A stretch of 64,000 nt of DNA from CAWKGC01 sp963849005 (lineage in GTDB: Bacteria > Pseudomonadota > Gammaproteobacteria > Burkholderiales > Usitatibacteraceae). A model generated the notes under the pieces. It did not search any database. It saw nothing but the letters and a program-made list of their open reading frames with translations, and was not told the origin of the DNA. The stretch lies in the NCBI GenBank assembly GCA_963849005.1, contig CAWKGC010000019.1, positions 248,001 to 312,000 of the forward strand, given 5' to 3'. Positions within the stretch are counted from its first letter, which is position 1. Each line of letters starts with the position of its first letter. This document shows positions 56,004-64,000 of this stretch, one piece after another. The position numbers and the translations under genes were made by a program.

Positions 56004-56873
56004 TCAGCCGGGCTTGTCGGGCGGGCGCGGCGTGACCAAGTCGACCGCGATCTTCCAGCCCGAGGCCTCCCGCCGCCAGACGCGGACTACCCAGGCATCG
56101 CGCCGGGAGCCGCCCGCCTTGCCGTAGGTCCCGAGCACCCAGGCGAAATCGTTGGAGCGAGAGACGCCGAAGCGCTCGATGCGGTAATCGCCGGGGGCAG
56201 GATCGACCGCGGCCAGCGCGGCCTGCTTGCCGAGCAGGGGCGCCATGCCTTCACGATAGACGCGAATCGTGTCCGAGGCCTGCGCGGCGAGCGCCGCGCG
56301 GACGCCCAGCGTTGCGGCGTCCGTGGCAAAGCGCGCCTCGCTTGCGGCAAGTTCGCCTCCTGCGTGCGCGTCGGCTGCCGCGGTGGCAGGGCCGGCAGCG
56401 AAACCGGCGTCCCACAGGGCCGCGCCTTCGTGCGAGATGCCGTGGTCGAGCGCGACCTTCCAGGTGCCGTCGCTTCCGCGCCGCCAGATCGAGAAGAACT
56501 GGCCGTAGGCCGGCGGCCGCGAGGCATCCGCCTTCGCCGTGACCTTCCACGGTCCCGTGGAGAGCGCAAGGTCGCCGGCGGCGGCGACGTCGACGTACAC
56601 GGGCTTCCAGTCGAGGACGATGGGCGGGTCGGGACGCTCGGCGATCCACTTCCGGCCGTCGACCACATCGGGCCTGAGCAGGATCGCGCCCGGCTCGAGG
56701 TTGTCGAGGAAGGCCTGCTTCATCCCGGCCTCAAGCGAGCGCGCGGCGAATCCGCGCTCGGCCTTCGCCACCTGTTCGAGCATCGATTCCCGCGATGGCG
56801 CCGGCGTGGGCGTCACGCAGCCGCCCAGCCAGGCCGCGAGAAGCAGGGCCGCGGCCCCCTTCTCAAAGGACAT
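56004..56873 (-). CDS. Lipoprotein with two NTF2-like domains
   Basis: A 289-residue protein with a lipobox, AAWLGGC (Cys19), so probably an outer- or inner-membrane lipoprotein. Two SnoaL/DUF4440-like halves are suggested by WKPVYVDVAAAGDLALSTGP plus SIWRRGSDGTWKVALDHGIS, and by DFAWVLGTYGKAGGSRRDAW plus VVRVWRREASGWKIAVDLVT. No catalytic residues are evident. It overlaps the end of hslU by 11 bases on the same strand and ends 3 bases from the convergent PilJ-type gene. Confidence 0.8.
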   Translation of the reverse strand: MSFEKGAAALLLAAWLGGCVTPTPAPSRESMLEQVAKAERGFAARSLEAGMKQAFLDNLEPGAILLRPDVVDGRKWIAERPDPPIVLDWKPVYVDVAAAGDLALSTGPWKVTAKADASRPPAYGQFFSIWRRGSDGTWKVALDHGISHEGAALWDAGFAAGPATAAADAHAGGELAASEARFATDAATLGVRAALAAQASDTIRVYREGMAPLLGKQAALAAVDPAPGDYRIERFGVSRSNDFAWVLGTYGKAGGSRRDAWVVRVWRREASGWKIAVDLVTPRPPDKPG

Positions 56874-58176
56874 AGCGCGCGAGGTCCTCGCTCATTGCAA
56901 GGTGGGCGAGCCGCTCGTCGACATAGGCGGAGTCGATCACTACCGTGGTCTCGCCGCGACCGGCGTCGAACGACAGGTCCTCGAGCAGTTTTTCGAGCAC
57001 GGTGTGCAGCCGGCGCGCCCCGATGTTCTCGGTGCGTTCGTTGACGGCGAAGGCGATCTCCGCGAGCCGGCGCACCGCCTCGGGGGAAAAGGTGAGCGTC
57101 ACGCCCTCGGTCGCGAGCAGCGCCTCGTACTGGCGAGTGAGGCACGCGTCGGTCGAGGTGAGGATCTTCTCGAAGTCCTCGACCGAGAGGCTGGAAAGTT
57201 CCACGCGGATCGGCAGGCGCCCCTGCAGCTCGGGTATCAGGTCGGAGGGCTTGGCGAGGTGGAAGGCGCCGCTCGCGATGAACAGGATGTGGTCGGTCTT
57301 GATCATGCCGTACTTGGTGGACACGGTCGTGCCCTCGACCAGCGGAAGCAGGTCGCGCTGCACGCCCTGGCGCGAAACGTCCGCCCCGGCCATTTCACTG
57401 CGGCTGGCGATCTTGTCGATCTCGTCGAGGAAGACGATGCCGTTCTGCTCGACGTTGCGGATCGCGGCGATCTTCAGCTCGTCGTCGTTCACCAGCCGCC
57501 CGGCTTCTTCGTCGGTGACCAGCCGCATCGCCTCGCCCACCTTGAGCGTGCGGCGCTTGCGCCGCCCGCCGCCCACGTTCGCGAACATCCCGGAAATCTG
57601 CTGCGTCAGCTCCTCCATCCCGGGCGGGGCGAAGATCTCCATGCCGCCCGTGCCCTGCGCGAGCTCGATCTCGATTTCCTTGTCGTCGAGCTTGCCCTCG
57701 CGCAGCATCTTGCGGAAGCGCTGCCGCGTGGTGTTTTCTTCCGAGTTCGGGTCCGGCCGCGCCGGCACGCCCGGCAGCAGCACGTCTAGGATGCGTTCCT
57801 CGGCGGCGTCCTCGGCGCGATGGCGGACCTTCCCCATCTCGAGCTCGCGCGCGTTCTTGACCGAGATCTCGGCGAGGTCGCGGATGATGGTGTCGACATC
57901 GCGCCCGACGTAGCCGACCTCGGTGAACTTCGTGGCCTCGACCTTGATGAAGGGCGCGGCGGCGAGCTTCGCCAGCCGGCGCGCGATCTCGGTCTTGCCC
58001 ACGCCGGTGGGGCCGATCATGAGGATGTTCTTCGGCGTGATCTCCTGCCGGAGCGGCTCGGGCACGTGGGAACGCCGCCAGCGGTTGCGCAGGGCGATGG
58101 CCACCGCCCGCTTGGCATCGCGCTGGCCGACGATGAACTTGTCCAGCTCGCTGACGATTTCCTGCGGGGTCATCAT
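56863..58176 (-). CDS. hslU: ATP-dependent protease ATPase subunit HslU
   Basis: The AAA+ unfoldase of the HslUV protease, 437 residues. It starts MMTPQEIVSELDKFIVGQRD; Walker A is GPTGVGKTEIARRLAKLAAA (about 57-76), the pore region is KFTEVGYVGRDVDTIIRDL, Walker B is GIVFLDEIDKIASRSE, and it ends with the short C-terminal tail EDLARYVL that activates HslV. Length is normal. It lies 19 bases after hslV. Confidence 0.96.
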   Translation of the reverse strand: MMTPQEIVSELDKFIVGQRDAKRAVAIALRNRWRRSHVPEPLRQEITPKNILMIGPTGVGKTEIARRLAKLAAAPFIKVEATKFTEVGYVGRDVDTIIRDLAEISVKNARELEMGKVRHRAEDAAEERILDVLLPGVPARPDPNSEENTTRQRFRKMLREGKLDDKEIEIELAQGTGGMEIFAPPGMEELTQQISGMFANVGGGRRKRRTLKVGEAMRLVTDEEAGRLVNDDELKIAAIRNVEQNGIVFLDEIDKIASRSEMAGADVSRQGVQRDLLPLVEGTTVSTKYGMIKTDHILFIASGAFHLAKPSDLIPELQGRLPIRVELSSLSVEDFEKILTSTDACLTRQYEALLATEGVTLTFSPEAVRRLAEIAFAVNERTENIGARRLHTVLEKLLEDLSFDAGRGETTVVIDSAYVDERLAHLAMSEDLARYVL

Positions 58177-58195
58177 CGCGCGTGGCCTTGACGCC

Positions 58196-58735
58196 TCACA
58201 GGGTCTCGATGGTGTGGTTCTGGTTGGTGTAGATGCACAGGTCGCCCGCGATCACGAGCGAGCGCTTGACCACATCGGCGGGCGCAAGCTCGGTGTTGTC
58301 CAGCAGCGCGCGCGCCGCGGCCTGCGCGTAGGCGCCGCCGCTTCCGATCGCCAGCAGGCCGTGCTCGGGCTCGAGCACGTCGCCCGTGCCGGTGATCATG
58401 AGGGAGAGGTCGCGGTCGGCGACCGCCAGCATCGCCTCGAGCCGGCGCAGCACGCGGTCGGTGCGCCAGTCCTTCGCGAGTTCCGTCGCCGAGCGCAGGA
58501 GGTTGCCCTGGTGCTTCTCGAGCTTGGCCTCGAAGCGCTCGAAGAGCGTGAACGCGTCCGCCGTGGCGCCGGCGAACCCGGCGAGGATGCGGTCGTGGTA
58601 CAGGCGGCGCACCTTGCGCGCCGTTGCCTTGATGACGATGTTGCCGAGCGTGACCTGGCCGTCGCCGCCCATCGCCACGGAAGTCCCGCGGCGGGCCGAG
58701 AGGATGGTGGTGCCGTGGAAGAGTTCCGGGTTCAT
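58196..58735 (-). CDS. hslV: ATP-dependent protease subunit HslV
   Basis: The peptidase ring of HslUV, 179 residues. The propeptide MNPELFHG is followed by TTILSARRGTSVAMGGDGQV, so Thr9 becomes the N-terminal nucleophile after removal. GSGGAYAQAAARALLDN is the other conserved region. Length is normal. hslV precedes hslU, the usual order. Confidence 0.96.
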   Translation of the reverse strand: MNPELFHGTTILSARRGTSVAMGGDGQVTLGNIVIKATARKVRRLYHDRILAGFAGATADAFTLFERFEAKLEKHQGNLLRSATELAKDWRTDRVLRRLEAMLAVADRDLSLMITGTGDVLEPEHGLLAIGSGGAYAQAAARALLDNTELAPADVVKRSLVIAGDLCIYTNQNHTIETL

Positions 58736-58763
58736 TCGGGAATCGTGCGAAGCGCGCGACGCT

Positions 58764-59894
58764 TCAGGTCAGCTTCTTGCGCAACAGGATCGCGTGCCGG
58801 TTGAAGCCGAAGGCCTCGATCAGCGCCGCATTGAGCTCGTTCAGGTTGGCGAGTATCACGCGTTTGCCGGCCAGCTGGATCGACTTCACCACATCGTAGA
58901 AAGTCGCGGCCGAGGCGAAGTCGATGCGCAGGACCTTGCTCATGTCGACGACCACCTCGGCGTGGCTCGCGGCGTAGTTGGTGAGCTCGGTGAACTGGTT
59001 CTGGCTGGCCGCCGAGATCACGCCCTTCAGCGAGAAGCCCGAGAGCAATTCCTCGGCGGCCGCGGCGGCCTTCGCGCCAGGGGACGCGGGCGCGCTTGCC
59101 TTGGCGGAGGCGGCCGAGATGGTGTTCACGTAAACCTCCCAGATGGGAGGCGAGATCTCGAAGGCGACGGCGTACTCGAGGCCGAGCTCCTCGAACGATT
59201 CGCTCCGGCCCTCCAGGATCTGCAGCTCGAACAGCAGCACCCAGTAGCTGCGAGCGGCCTCATTGGCCTCGTTGAAGGCGATGCGCAGCACCTTTTCCAG
59301 CGAAGCGGTGCCGTTGAACCACATCGGCGTCTTCTTCTTGCGCAGGCGCTGCAGGGCTGCGGCGAGCTGGCCCGCCTCATCGGAGGTGATCGAAGGAATC
59401 TTGGAGAAGTCCACGCGCACCGAGCCCGTTTCCTCGGTGAAGGCGAGGAACTTCGCGATCTCGCCCCCGAGTTCGCCCATTGGCCCGGGCTTGATGGCGA
59501 AGAAATCCTTGTTCTCGCGGCTCTGGTTGCGCCTCACGTCGCTGCCCGAATCGCTCGCCTCGCTCCATGCCGGCGGCGACTGCTCGAACTTGACCGTGTA
59601 CATCATCGAGAGCGAATCGAACTCGGCGCGGTTCTGTGCCGTCTGGTGGAGATCGAAAAGCATCAGCCAGGCCTGCTTGTTGTTCTTCCCCACGGGATCC
59701 TTCAGCTGGCCCTTGAGCAGCGCGAGGCACGCGTTGGCATGGTCGGCGCTGTAGAGGATCGCGGCCTCCTGCGTGGGCGAAAGCGGCACCGTGTGGTATT
59801 CGGGGGCGCCCACCATGCCCGCCGCGGGACGGGCCGCGCTCTCCGCGCTGCGGGAGGACTTGGGGCCGCTCGAGGCTGCCGCGGAGGTCGCCAT
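58764..59894 (-). CDS. STAS-domain protein upstream of hslVU
   Basis: A 376-residue soluble protein with two STAS-like halves: VRVDFSKIPSITSDEAGQLA plus ALQRLRKKKTPMWFNG (about 155-190), and VVVDMSKVLRIDFASAATFY plus KSIQLAGKRVILANLNELNA (about 310-350). A disordered Ala/Ser-rich N-terminus and an Ala-rich linker join them. STAS domains usually bind partner proteins such as anti-sigma factors or transporters. A gene like this is often found near hslVU in betaproteobacteria. It lies 28 bases before hslV and 10 bases after the DUF3299 gene. Confidence 0.78.
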   Translation of the reverse strand: MATSAAASSGPKSSRSAESAARPAAGMVGAPEYHTVPLSPTQEAAILYSADHANACLALLKGQLKDPVGKNNKQAWLMLFDLHQTAQNRAEFDSLSMMYTVKFEQSPPAWSEASDSGSDVRRNQSRENKDFFAIKPGPMGELGGEIAKFLAFTEETGSVRVDFSKIPSITSDEAGQLAAALQRLRKKKTPMWFNGTASLEKVLRIAFNEANEAARSYWVLLFELQILEGRSESFEELGLEYAVAFEISPPIWEVYVNTISAASAKASAPASPGAKAAAAAEELLSGFSLKGVISAASQNQFTELTNYAASHAEVVVDMSKVLRIDFASAATFYDVVKSIQLAGKRVILANLNELNAALIEAFGFNRHAILLRKKLT

Positions 59895-59904
59895 CGGTCT
59901 CGCC

Positions 59905-60408
59905 CTATTCCCTGGCCTGCGATGCGCCGGTAAGGCGGTAGTAGACGACGTCGTTTTCCAGCACCTCCATCTTGCCCGCGATCAGCACCGGCTCGTAGGA
60001 AAACTCCACCGGCTTGTCGGCGATCACCTCGACGATCGACTCGGGGCCTCCCGGCATGCAGAAGGCGCAATGCGGCGAGAAGGCGGTGAGGAGGAAGCGT
60101 TTCTGCTTGCGTGACTGGTCCAGCGGCAGCATGAAGCCGTAGAGCTTGACCTGCTGGTTGTTGAGCTCCTTGATCTGCGTGGTGAACTCGGGGCCGAATT
60201 TCTTGTTCGCCTTCTGCACGGTCTTCGCCTGCATCAGCAACTGCCAGGGGACCGCGCCGGCGGGCGCGGCCTCGATCGCCTGCATTCCCTGTTCCAGGGT
60301 GAGCGCCGGCGGCGGCGCCGCGCCGCAGGGCGCCGCCAATGGCAGCAGCGCCGCGCAGGCAAGGGCGGCCGCAAGTCGGGTGAATCGAAGGTCATGCGCC
60401 ATGGTCAT
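59905..60408 (-). CDS. DUF3299 exported protein (Zrg-type zinc cluster)
   Basis: A 167-residue protein. Signal peptide-like start (MTMAHDLRFTRLAAALACAA, cleavage near CGAA), then the DUF3299 core: NNQQVKLYGFMLPLDQSRKQ, RFLLTAFSPHCAFCMPGGPE (two Cys and a His, a possible metal site) and SIVEVIADKPVEFSYEPVLI. Its ATG overlaps the permease stop. DUF3299 proteins accompany the ABC pair in zinc-regulated clusters such as zrg of Vibrio. Confidence 0.83.
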   Translation of the reverse strand: MTMAHDLRFTRLAAALACAALLPLAAPCGAAPPPALTLEQGMQAIEAAPAGAVPWQLLMQAKTVQKANKKFGPEFTTQIKELNNQQVKLYGFMLPLDQSRKQKRFLLTAFSPHCAFCMPGGPESIVEVIADKPVEFSYEPVLIAGKMEVLENDVVYYRLTGASQARE

Positions 60409-61622
60409 CGTCTTGCGAGCGTTGTCGCGATGTCGCTTCTGTACGCCTGGAAGGCAGGCAGGAGGCAGGTCGCGATTCCTGCAACCGATACTGCAATCAC
60501 GAGCCAGGTCTCGGCAGGGGCCCAGGTGTATCCGGTCAGCGGCAACTGGCTCGATTGCTCCAGCCAGCGCCCGAGCCATTGCGCGCCGGCATGCCCGAGA
60601 GCCAGGCCAAGTATAACCCCCGAGGCGAGGAGCGTCACGCCCTCGGCCAGCACCAGCGCGGCCAGCGAAGAGCGGCGCGCGCCGAGGGCGCGCAGCAGCG
60701 CCAGGTCGTAGCGGCGTTCCTGGAGCGCCGAGGTCAGCGCGATGAACATCGAAAGCGCCGCGCTCACCATGAGCGCGAGGGCAAATGCCTGCAGCGTGTC
60801 GACGCCGAGGCCGACCATGTTCATCAGCCTGGCGCTCTCGTATGCCGGCGACGCTGCCTGCATGCCGCTGCCGCTGTTGATCGCGCGCGGCAGGCTTGCG
60901 GCGGCAAGTGGTGTGGCGTACCTGATGAGCAGCGCGGTGATCTCGCGTTCGTCTTCCTCGTTCCCATGCGCAGTGGCGGCCTGGGCTGCGCCGGCCGCCG
61001 CGCCGTGCTCCTCGTGGACGTGCCAAACGCTCGCCACCGGCGTGAGGATCAGCCGGTCGAGCACGGAGCCGCTGCGCTCGAGGATGCCGACCACGGTGAA
61101 GGGCCTGCCGCCATGCACCGAGCCGCCTTGCGAGAGGCCGTGCGTTCCGACGAAGGGCTTTCCGACCACGAGCCCCGTCTTCCTCGCGACTTCGGCGCCG
61201 ACGACCGCTTCCATCTCGTCCTTGAACAGCCTGCCGGCGCCGACCCTGGCGCCATACATCTCGAGGTACGACCCATCGGTGCCGACGATGCGGAATCCCG
61301 CGTGGCTGTCGCCCAACGCCAGCGGCGTGCCCGAGGCGATCATCGGGTTCTTCAGGAGTTCCTGCGCGTCATGCAGCTTGATGTTGCCGGTGGGCACGTC
61401 GGCGTGGAAGACCGACGACAGGATCAGCTGCATCGGACTGCCCTTGGCGCCGACCACGAGGTCGACCGGTTTCGCATCGCGCGTCAGCCGGTCCTCGGCC
61501 TGGTCGGTGAAGAGCAGCAGCAACGCGAGCGTGGCCACGCCGAGCGCGAGCAGCAGTATGTTCAGCGCGGTAAGCAGCGGCCGCGCGGCGAGGTAGGCGA
61601 GCGCCAGGCGGGCGAGGCTCAT
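60405..61622 (-). CDS. ABC transporter permease, FtsX/MacB type
   Basis: A 405-residue permease with one N-terminal helix (RPLLTALNILLLALGVATLA), a large periplasmic domain (about 50-270) and three C-terminal helices, the FtsX/LolC layout. The loop NEEDEREITALLIRYATP and a His-containing stretch HVHEEHGAAAGAAQAATAHG (about 210-230) lie in the periplasmic part; the His cluster could bind metal. It overlaps the ATPase gene upstream and the DUF3299 gene downstream by four bases each. Confidence 0.88.
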   Translation of the reverse strand: MSLARLALAYLAARPLLTALNILLLALGVATLALLLLFTDQAEDRLTRDAKPVDLVVGAKGSPMQLILSSVFHADVPTGNIKLHDAQELLKNPMIASGTPLALGDSHAGFRIVGTDGSYLEMYGARVGAGRLFKDEMEAVVGAEVARKTGLVVGKPFVGTHGLSQGGSVHGGRPFTVVGILERSGSVLDRLILTPVASVWHVHEEHGAAAGAAQAATAHGNEEDEREITALLIRYATPLAAASLPRAINSGSGMQAASPAYESARLMNMVGLGVDTLQAFALALMVSAALSMFIALTSALQERRYDLALLRALGARRSSLAALVLAEGVTLLASGVILGLALGHAGAQWLGRWLEQSSQLPLTGYTWAPAETWLVIAVSVAGIATCLLPAFQAYRSDIATTLARR

Positions 61623-62248
61623 TGCAGCACCAGCGAGCGCGAGAAGCGCGGGACGATGCGCCTGTCGTGCGTGGCGACGACCAGCGTGGCGCCGCATTCG
61701 GCGGCCTGGGCGAAGAGCAGGTCCAGCGTCGCCTCGCAGTTCGCGTCGTCCAGCGCGGAGGTCGGCTCATCGGCGAGGATCAGCTTCGGCCGGTTCACCA
61801 CGGCGCGCGCGACTGCGACGCGCTGCTGTTCGCCGATCGAAAGCTGCGACGCCTTGCGGCGCTTGAGGCCCGCCACGCCGAGGCTCGCCAGCACCCGGTC
61901 GATGCGGGCGTCGTCGCGCGGCAGGCCTGCGAGCGACTGGGCGAGGCCGAGGTTGCCGGCGACGTCGAGCACGCCGATCAGGTGAAGTGTTTGCATCACG
62001 AGGCCGATGTTCCGGGCGCGGAAGGCGTCGCGCTCGCCGGGCGAAAGCGCCGTGACGAGCGCGCCGCCGACCCGGATTTCGCCTTCGGTCGGCGTGGCGA
62101 GGCCCGCGATGGCGTTGAGGAGCGTGGACTTGCCGCTGCCCGACGGGCCCAGCACCAGCGCGTGCGCGCCATCCTCGACGTCCCATGCGGGCACGTCGAG
62201 CACGACGCGGTTGGCGTAGCGCTGCTTGAGCCCGCGGAGCGATAGCAC
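61619..62248 (-). CDS. ABC transporter ATPase, LolD/MacB type
   Basis: A 209-residue ATPase: Walker A LGPSGSGKSTLLNAIAGLAT (about 33-52), signature QLSIGEQQRVAVARAVV (Ile in place of the first Gly of LSGGQ), Walker B LILADEPTSALDD, His-loop VVATHDRRIV. With the FtsX-type permease it forms a type VII ABC system, which drives periplasmic work rather than import. It lies 10 bases after the first COG0523 gene. Confidence 0.9.
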   Translation of the reverse strand: MLSLRGLKQRYANRVVLDVPAWDVEDGAHALVLGPSGSGKSTLLNAIAGLATPTEGEIRVGGALVTALSPGERDAFRARNIGLVMQTLHLIGVLDVAGNLGLAQSLAGLPRDDARIDRVLASLGVAGLKRRKASQLSIGEQQRVAVARAVVNRPKLILADEPTSALDDANCEATLDLLFAQAAECGATLVVATHDRRIVPRFSRSLVLQ

Positions 62249-62258
62249 GCGACCGGCC

Positions 62259-63251
<993 letters not shown>

Positions 63252-63268
63252 GGGGGCTCCGTTGGGAT

Positions 63269-64000
63269 CTAGGTGCGGACGGGCGCTCGGCCCGCCATGG
63301 CGAGGTTCTTGCGCGCATCCGCGATGAAGGAATCCAGGGTATGGGCGACGAAGGCTTCATCAAGCCCCTCGACGATGAAGACGATTCGCGAGCGTCGGTC
63401 GGCGTCCGGCCAGCGCGCGAGGCGCGCCGGGGGGTAGAAGCTGTGCTGCACGGCGTGGATCGCGATCGGCGCGTCGCTGCCTTCGATGTTGACCAGCCCC
63501 TTCACGCGCAGCACCTGCTCGCCGCGCAGCGTGAGCAGCATGTCGAACGCTTCTTCGAGCGCGCCCTCGGGCAGCGGCTGGTCGTCGGTCCAGACGAAGG
63601 TGCGGATGCGTTCATGGGGGTCAGACCCCATTTCCCGGTTGATTCCCGTGGGGTCCGACCCCATTTTTCGGTCGATTCCCGGCAAGGGAATCGACGCTGC
63701 GAAAAATGGGCTCTGACCCCGATTCCCCTCCACGGCCAACCACCGTTTCACATCCGGCGCACTGCCATCCAAGCGATAAAGCCCGGTATCGAAGAGCTTC
63801 GCGGCATCGACGTCGCCATTCGCCGCGCGAAGGATGGTCGCGCCCGGGTTCAGCTTCGCGAGGCGCGCTTCCAGGATGGCGACCTCTTCCTCGCGGGCAA
63901 GGATCGGTCTTGGTGATGACGATGCGGTCGGCGACCGCGGCCTGCTTCACCGATTCGCGATGCCGGTCGAGCGTGGCCATGCCGTGCTCGGCATCGACCG
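63269..64000 (-). CDS. Second COG0523 GTPase (5' part outside the window; frameshifted; contains a repeat insert)
   Basis: The visible part starts in the GTPase domain (ATLDRHRESVKQAAVADRIV then ITKTD), continues in another frame (REEEVAILEARLAKLNPGAT, about 63900-63790), and has a CobW C-terminal domain (ERIRTFVWTDDQPLPEGALE; RVKGLVNIEGSDAPIAIHAV) to the stop at 63269. One indel lies near 63903. Between RWLA and HERIRTF about 37 residues are encoded by a palindromic repeat (63614-63727), read in frame without a stop. The gene ends 17 bases before the first COG0523 gene. Confidence 0.82.
63614..63727. repeat. GGGGTCAGACCCC-type palindromic repeat inside a coding sequence
   Basis: Two palindromic units, GGGGTCAGACCCCATTT (from 63617) and GGGGTCCGACCCCATTTTT (from 63650), are followed by an inverted copy ending AAAAATGGG-CTCTGACCCC (63703-63720). 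A large hairpin can form between CCATTTTTCGGTCGATTCCC (63661-63680) and GGGAATCGAC...GCGAAAAATGG (63686-63709), loop GGCAA. The family matches the outer arms of the element at 31868-31942. It is read through as protein on the minus strand. Confidence 0.83.

Overview
The window is a GC-rich bacterial chromosome segment that I read as a betaproteobacterium of the Burkholderiales/Nitrosomonadales type. The grounds are the order secY-infA-rpmJ-rpsM-rpsK-rpsD-rpoA-rplQ, the later block uvrA-MFS-ssb, and the block fmdB-DUF502-aspS-nudB-EEP-clsB, all familiar in that class. No rRNA, tRNA, CRISPR array or insertion sequence was recognised. Genes are packed tightly; the longest gene-free stretch is 3942-4225 (284 bases, the spc-operon leader).

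Layout. 1-13113: S10, spc and alpha ribosomal operons, from a truncated rplD to rplQ, with a promoter before rplN and a strong terminator after rplQ. 13070-22878: a membrane glycosyltransferase; then on the minus strand uvrA, glycerate kinase, lrgA, lrgB and a GT2/GtrA glycosyltransferase; then an MFS transporter and ssb. 22875-40440: a large sugar-acid catabolic island with two SDR dehydrogenases, an Ldh-type dehydrogenase, an IlvD/Edd dehydratase, a UxaA/GarD-type dehydratase, two 2-hydroxyacid dehydrogenases, an FAH-type hydrolase, a complete ABC importer, a complete TRAP importer and a FadR-type GntR regulator. The same 23-base composite operator occurs at both divergent promoter regions of the island. 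40469-51751: household genes (SOUL protein, FMN-binding protein, htpX, MFS, fmdB, DUF502, aspS, isoaspartyl peptidase, nudB, an EEP nuclease/phosphatase, clsB, argB, hsp20).

51934-56000: the most interesting block. An ECF sigma factor and a small zinc-finger anti-sigma precede two tandem DUF2282 (bufferin-type) precursor peptides, a DUF692 multinuclear iron oxidase, a DUF2063 partner protein and a translationally coupled exported protein with PilJ-type sensory domains. This is a bufferin-like RiPP system, probably for metal handling, with an unusual last member. 56004-64000 (minus strand): a lipoprotein, hslUV, a STAS protein, and a probable zinc-homeostasis cluster (DUF3299, ABC permease, ABC ATPase and two COG0523 GTPases). 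A palindromic repeat lies in frame inside the second GTPase gene.

Quality warning. Single-base indels break many otherwise well-conserved genes (rplW, rplB, uvrA, gckA, aspS, argB and others), including essential ones, while neighbouring kilobases are intact. I treat these as probable assembly errors and annotate the whole loci as frameshifted CDSs.
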